Source of the DNA: Anaerolineae bacterium
GTDB lineage: Bacteria; Chloroflexota; Anaerolineae; Anaerolineales; E44-bin32
Assembly (NCBI GenBank): GCA_030673735.1
Contig: DAOVIK010000104.1
Coordinates: forward strand, 1-6,225
Direction of reading: 5' to 3'
DNA: 6,225 nt
Of this stretch, positions 6,040 to 6,225 are shown piece after piece. The stretch's first letter is position 1. Every line of letters starts with the position of its first letter. Position numbers and translations under genes: made by a program. The notes under the pieces were generated by a model, which worked only from the letters and a program-made list of their open reading frames with translations, had not been told where the DNA came from and did no database searches.

Positions 6040-6225
6040 TCAGCGATCGGCCAGCTCTCCCGCGACGACGATGCGTTGATTATCGACCAAGTAAGGATAA
6101 CAGGAAATCAGGGTAATGGTCCTGCGTTCGGTGGGCTCCATGACGCTGACTTCCGTTGGCTCCACGATGCTGATGCTGATCACGTAGTATACGTACTCTT
6201 GGGTTGCAGTGTAGACGATGATCTC
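6040..6225 (-). CDS. Sortase, C-terminal part (gene continues beyond the window)
   Basis: Only the last 61 residues are visible; the start lies past the right edge. The segment TERRTITLISCYPY carries the sortase signature TLxSC, with the catalytic cysteine at visible residue 42. DNQRIVVAGEL follows, containing the active-site arginine at visible residue 51. EIIVYTATQEYVYYVI at the start matches the beta strands that precede it. The catalytic histidine should lie upstream, outside the window. Sortases are membrane-anchored cysteine transpeptidases that cut a C-terminal sorting motif and attach proteins to the cell surface. The Cys-Tyr-Pro context and the absence of any C-terminal extension fit the class D/E-like sortases found in many non-Firmicutes. 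No protein with a clear sorting signal is present in this window, so the substrate is unknown. Stop is TGA. Confidence 0.88.
   Translation of the reverse strand, partial: EIIVYTATQEYVYYVISISIVEPTEVSVMEPTERRTITLISCYPYLVDNQRIVVAGELADR

Overview
All genes I can support lie on the minus strand, so the window reads right to left. GC content is moderate to high. The organism looks like an uncultured or environmental bacterium of the Chloroflexota (Anaerolineae-like) type. That placement is inference: it rests on the general look of the sortase, of the small lysine/arginine-rich single-span protein beside it, of the pentapeptide protein with a cysteine-containing C-terminal domain, and of the GC-rich palindromic intergenic repeats. 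No rRNA or marker gene is present to confirm it.

Right end, 6225 to about 5678: the C-terminal 61 residues of a sortase (the gene starts outside the window), then a GTG-started 76-residue basic membrane protein, then a convincing rho-independent terminator. This is the end of one transcription unit.

Middle, about 5465 to 3567: a strong sigma70-type promoter (TTGCAA, 17 bp, TACAAT) is followed by a leader of about 310 nt, whose first 135 nt contain several nested perfect stems. Then come a small three-span membrane protein gene, broken by an in-frame amber codon at 4972-4974, and a membrane-anchored pentapeptide-repeat protein. The pentapeptide gene may depend on the same promoter.

Left half, 2982 to 215: a tight three-gene ABC exporter operon with an ATPase and two ABC-2 type permeases. 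The ATPase has a glutamate where the Q-loop glutamine normally sits, as in the BcrA/LanF (bacitracin or lantibiotic self-protection) subgroup. The ATPase stop and the first permease start overlap by 8 bp with an ideal Shine-Dalgarno, so their translation is probably coupled.

The gene-free stretches are not empty. Positions 2983-3566 contain a run of GC-rich hairpins and end in a repeat (3426-3519). A second copy of that repeat (3-120), in the same orientation, lies downstream of the last permease gene. Both copies share a 10-bp GAGACGCCCC inverted repeat and a common flank. A three-tier hairpin lies at 123-191. Positions 5119-5750 hold the terminator, the promoter, the structured leader and an unexplained long open frame.

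No CRISPR array, tRNA, rRNA or transposase gene was seen. The points most worth checking are the amber-interrupted gene, the promoter with its structured leader, and the repeat and palindrome cluster.
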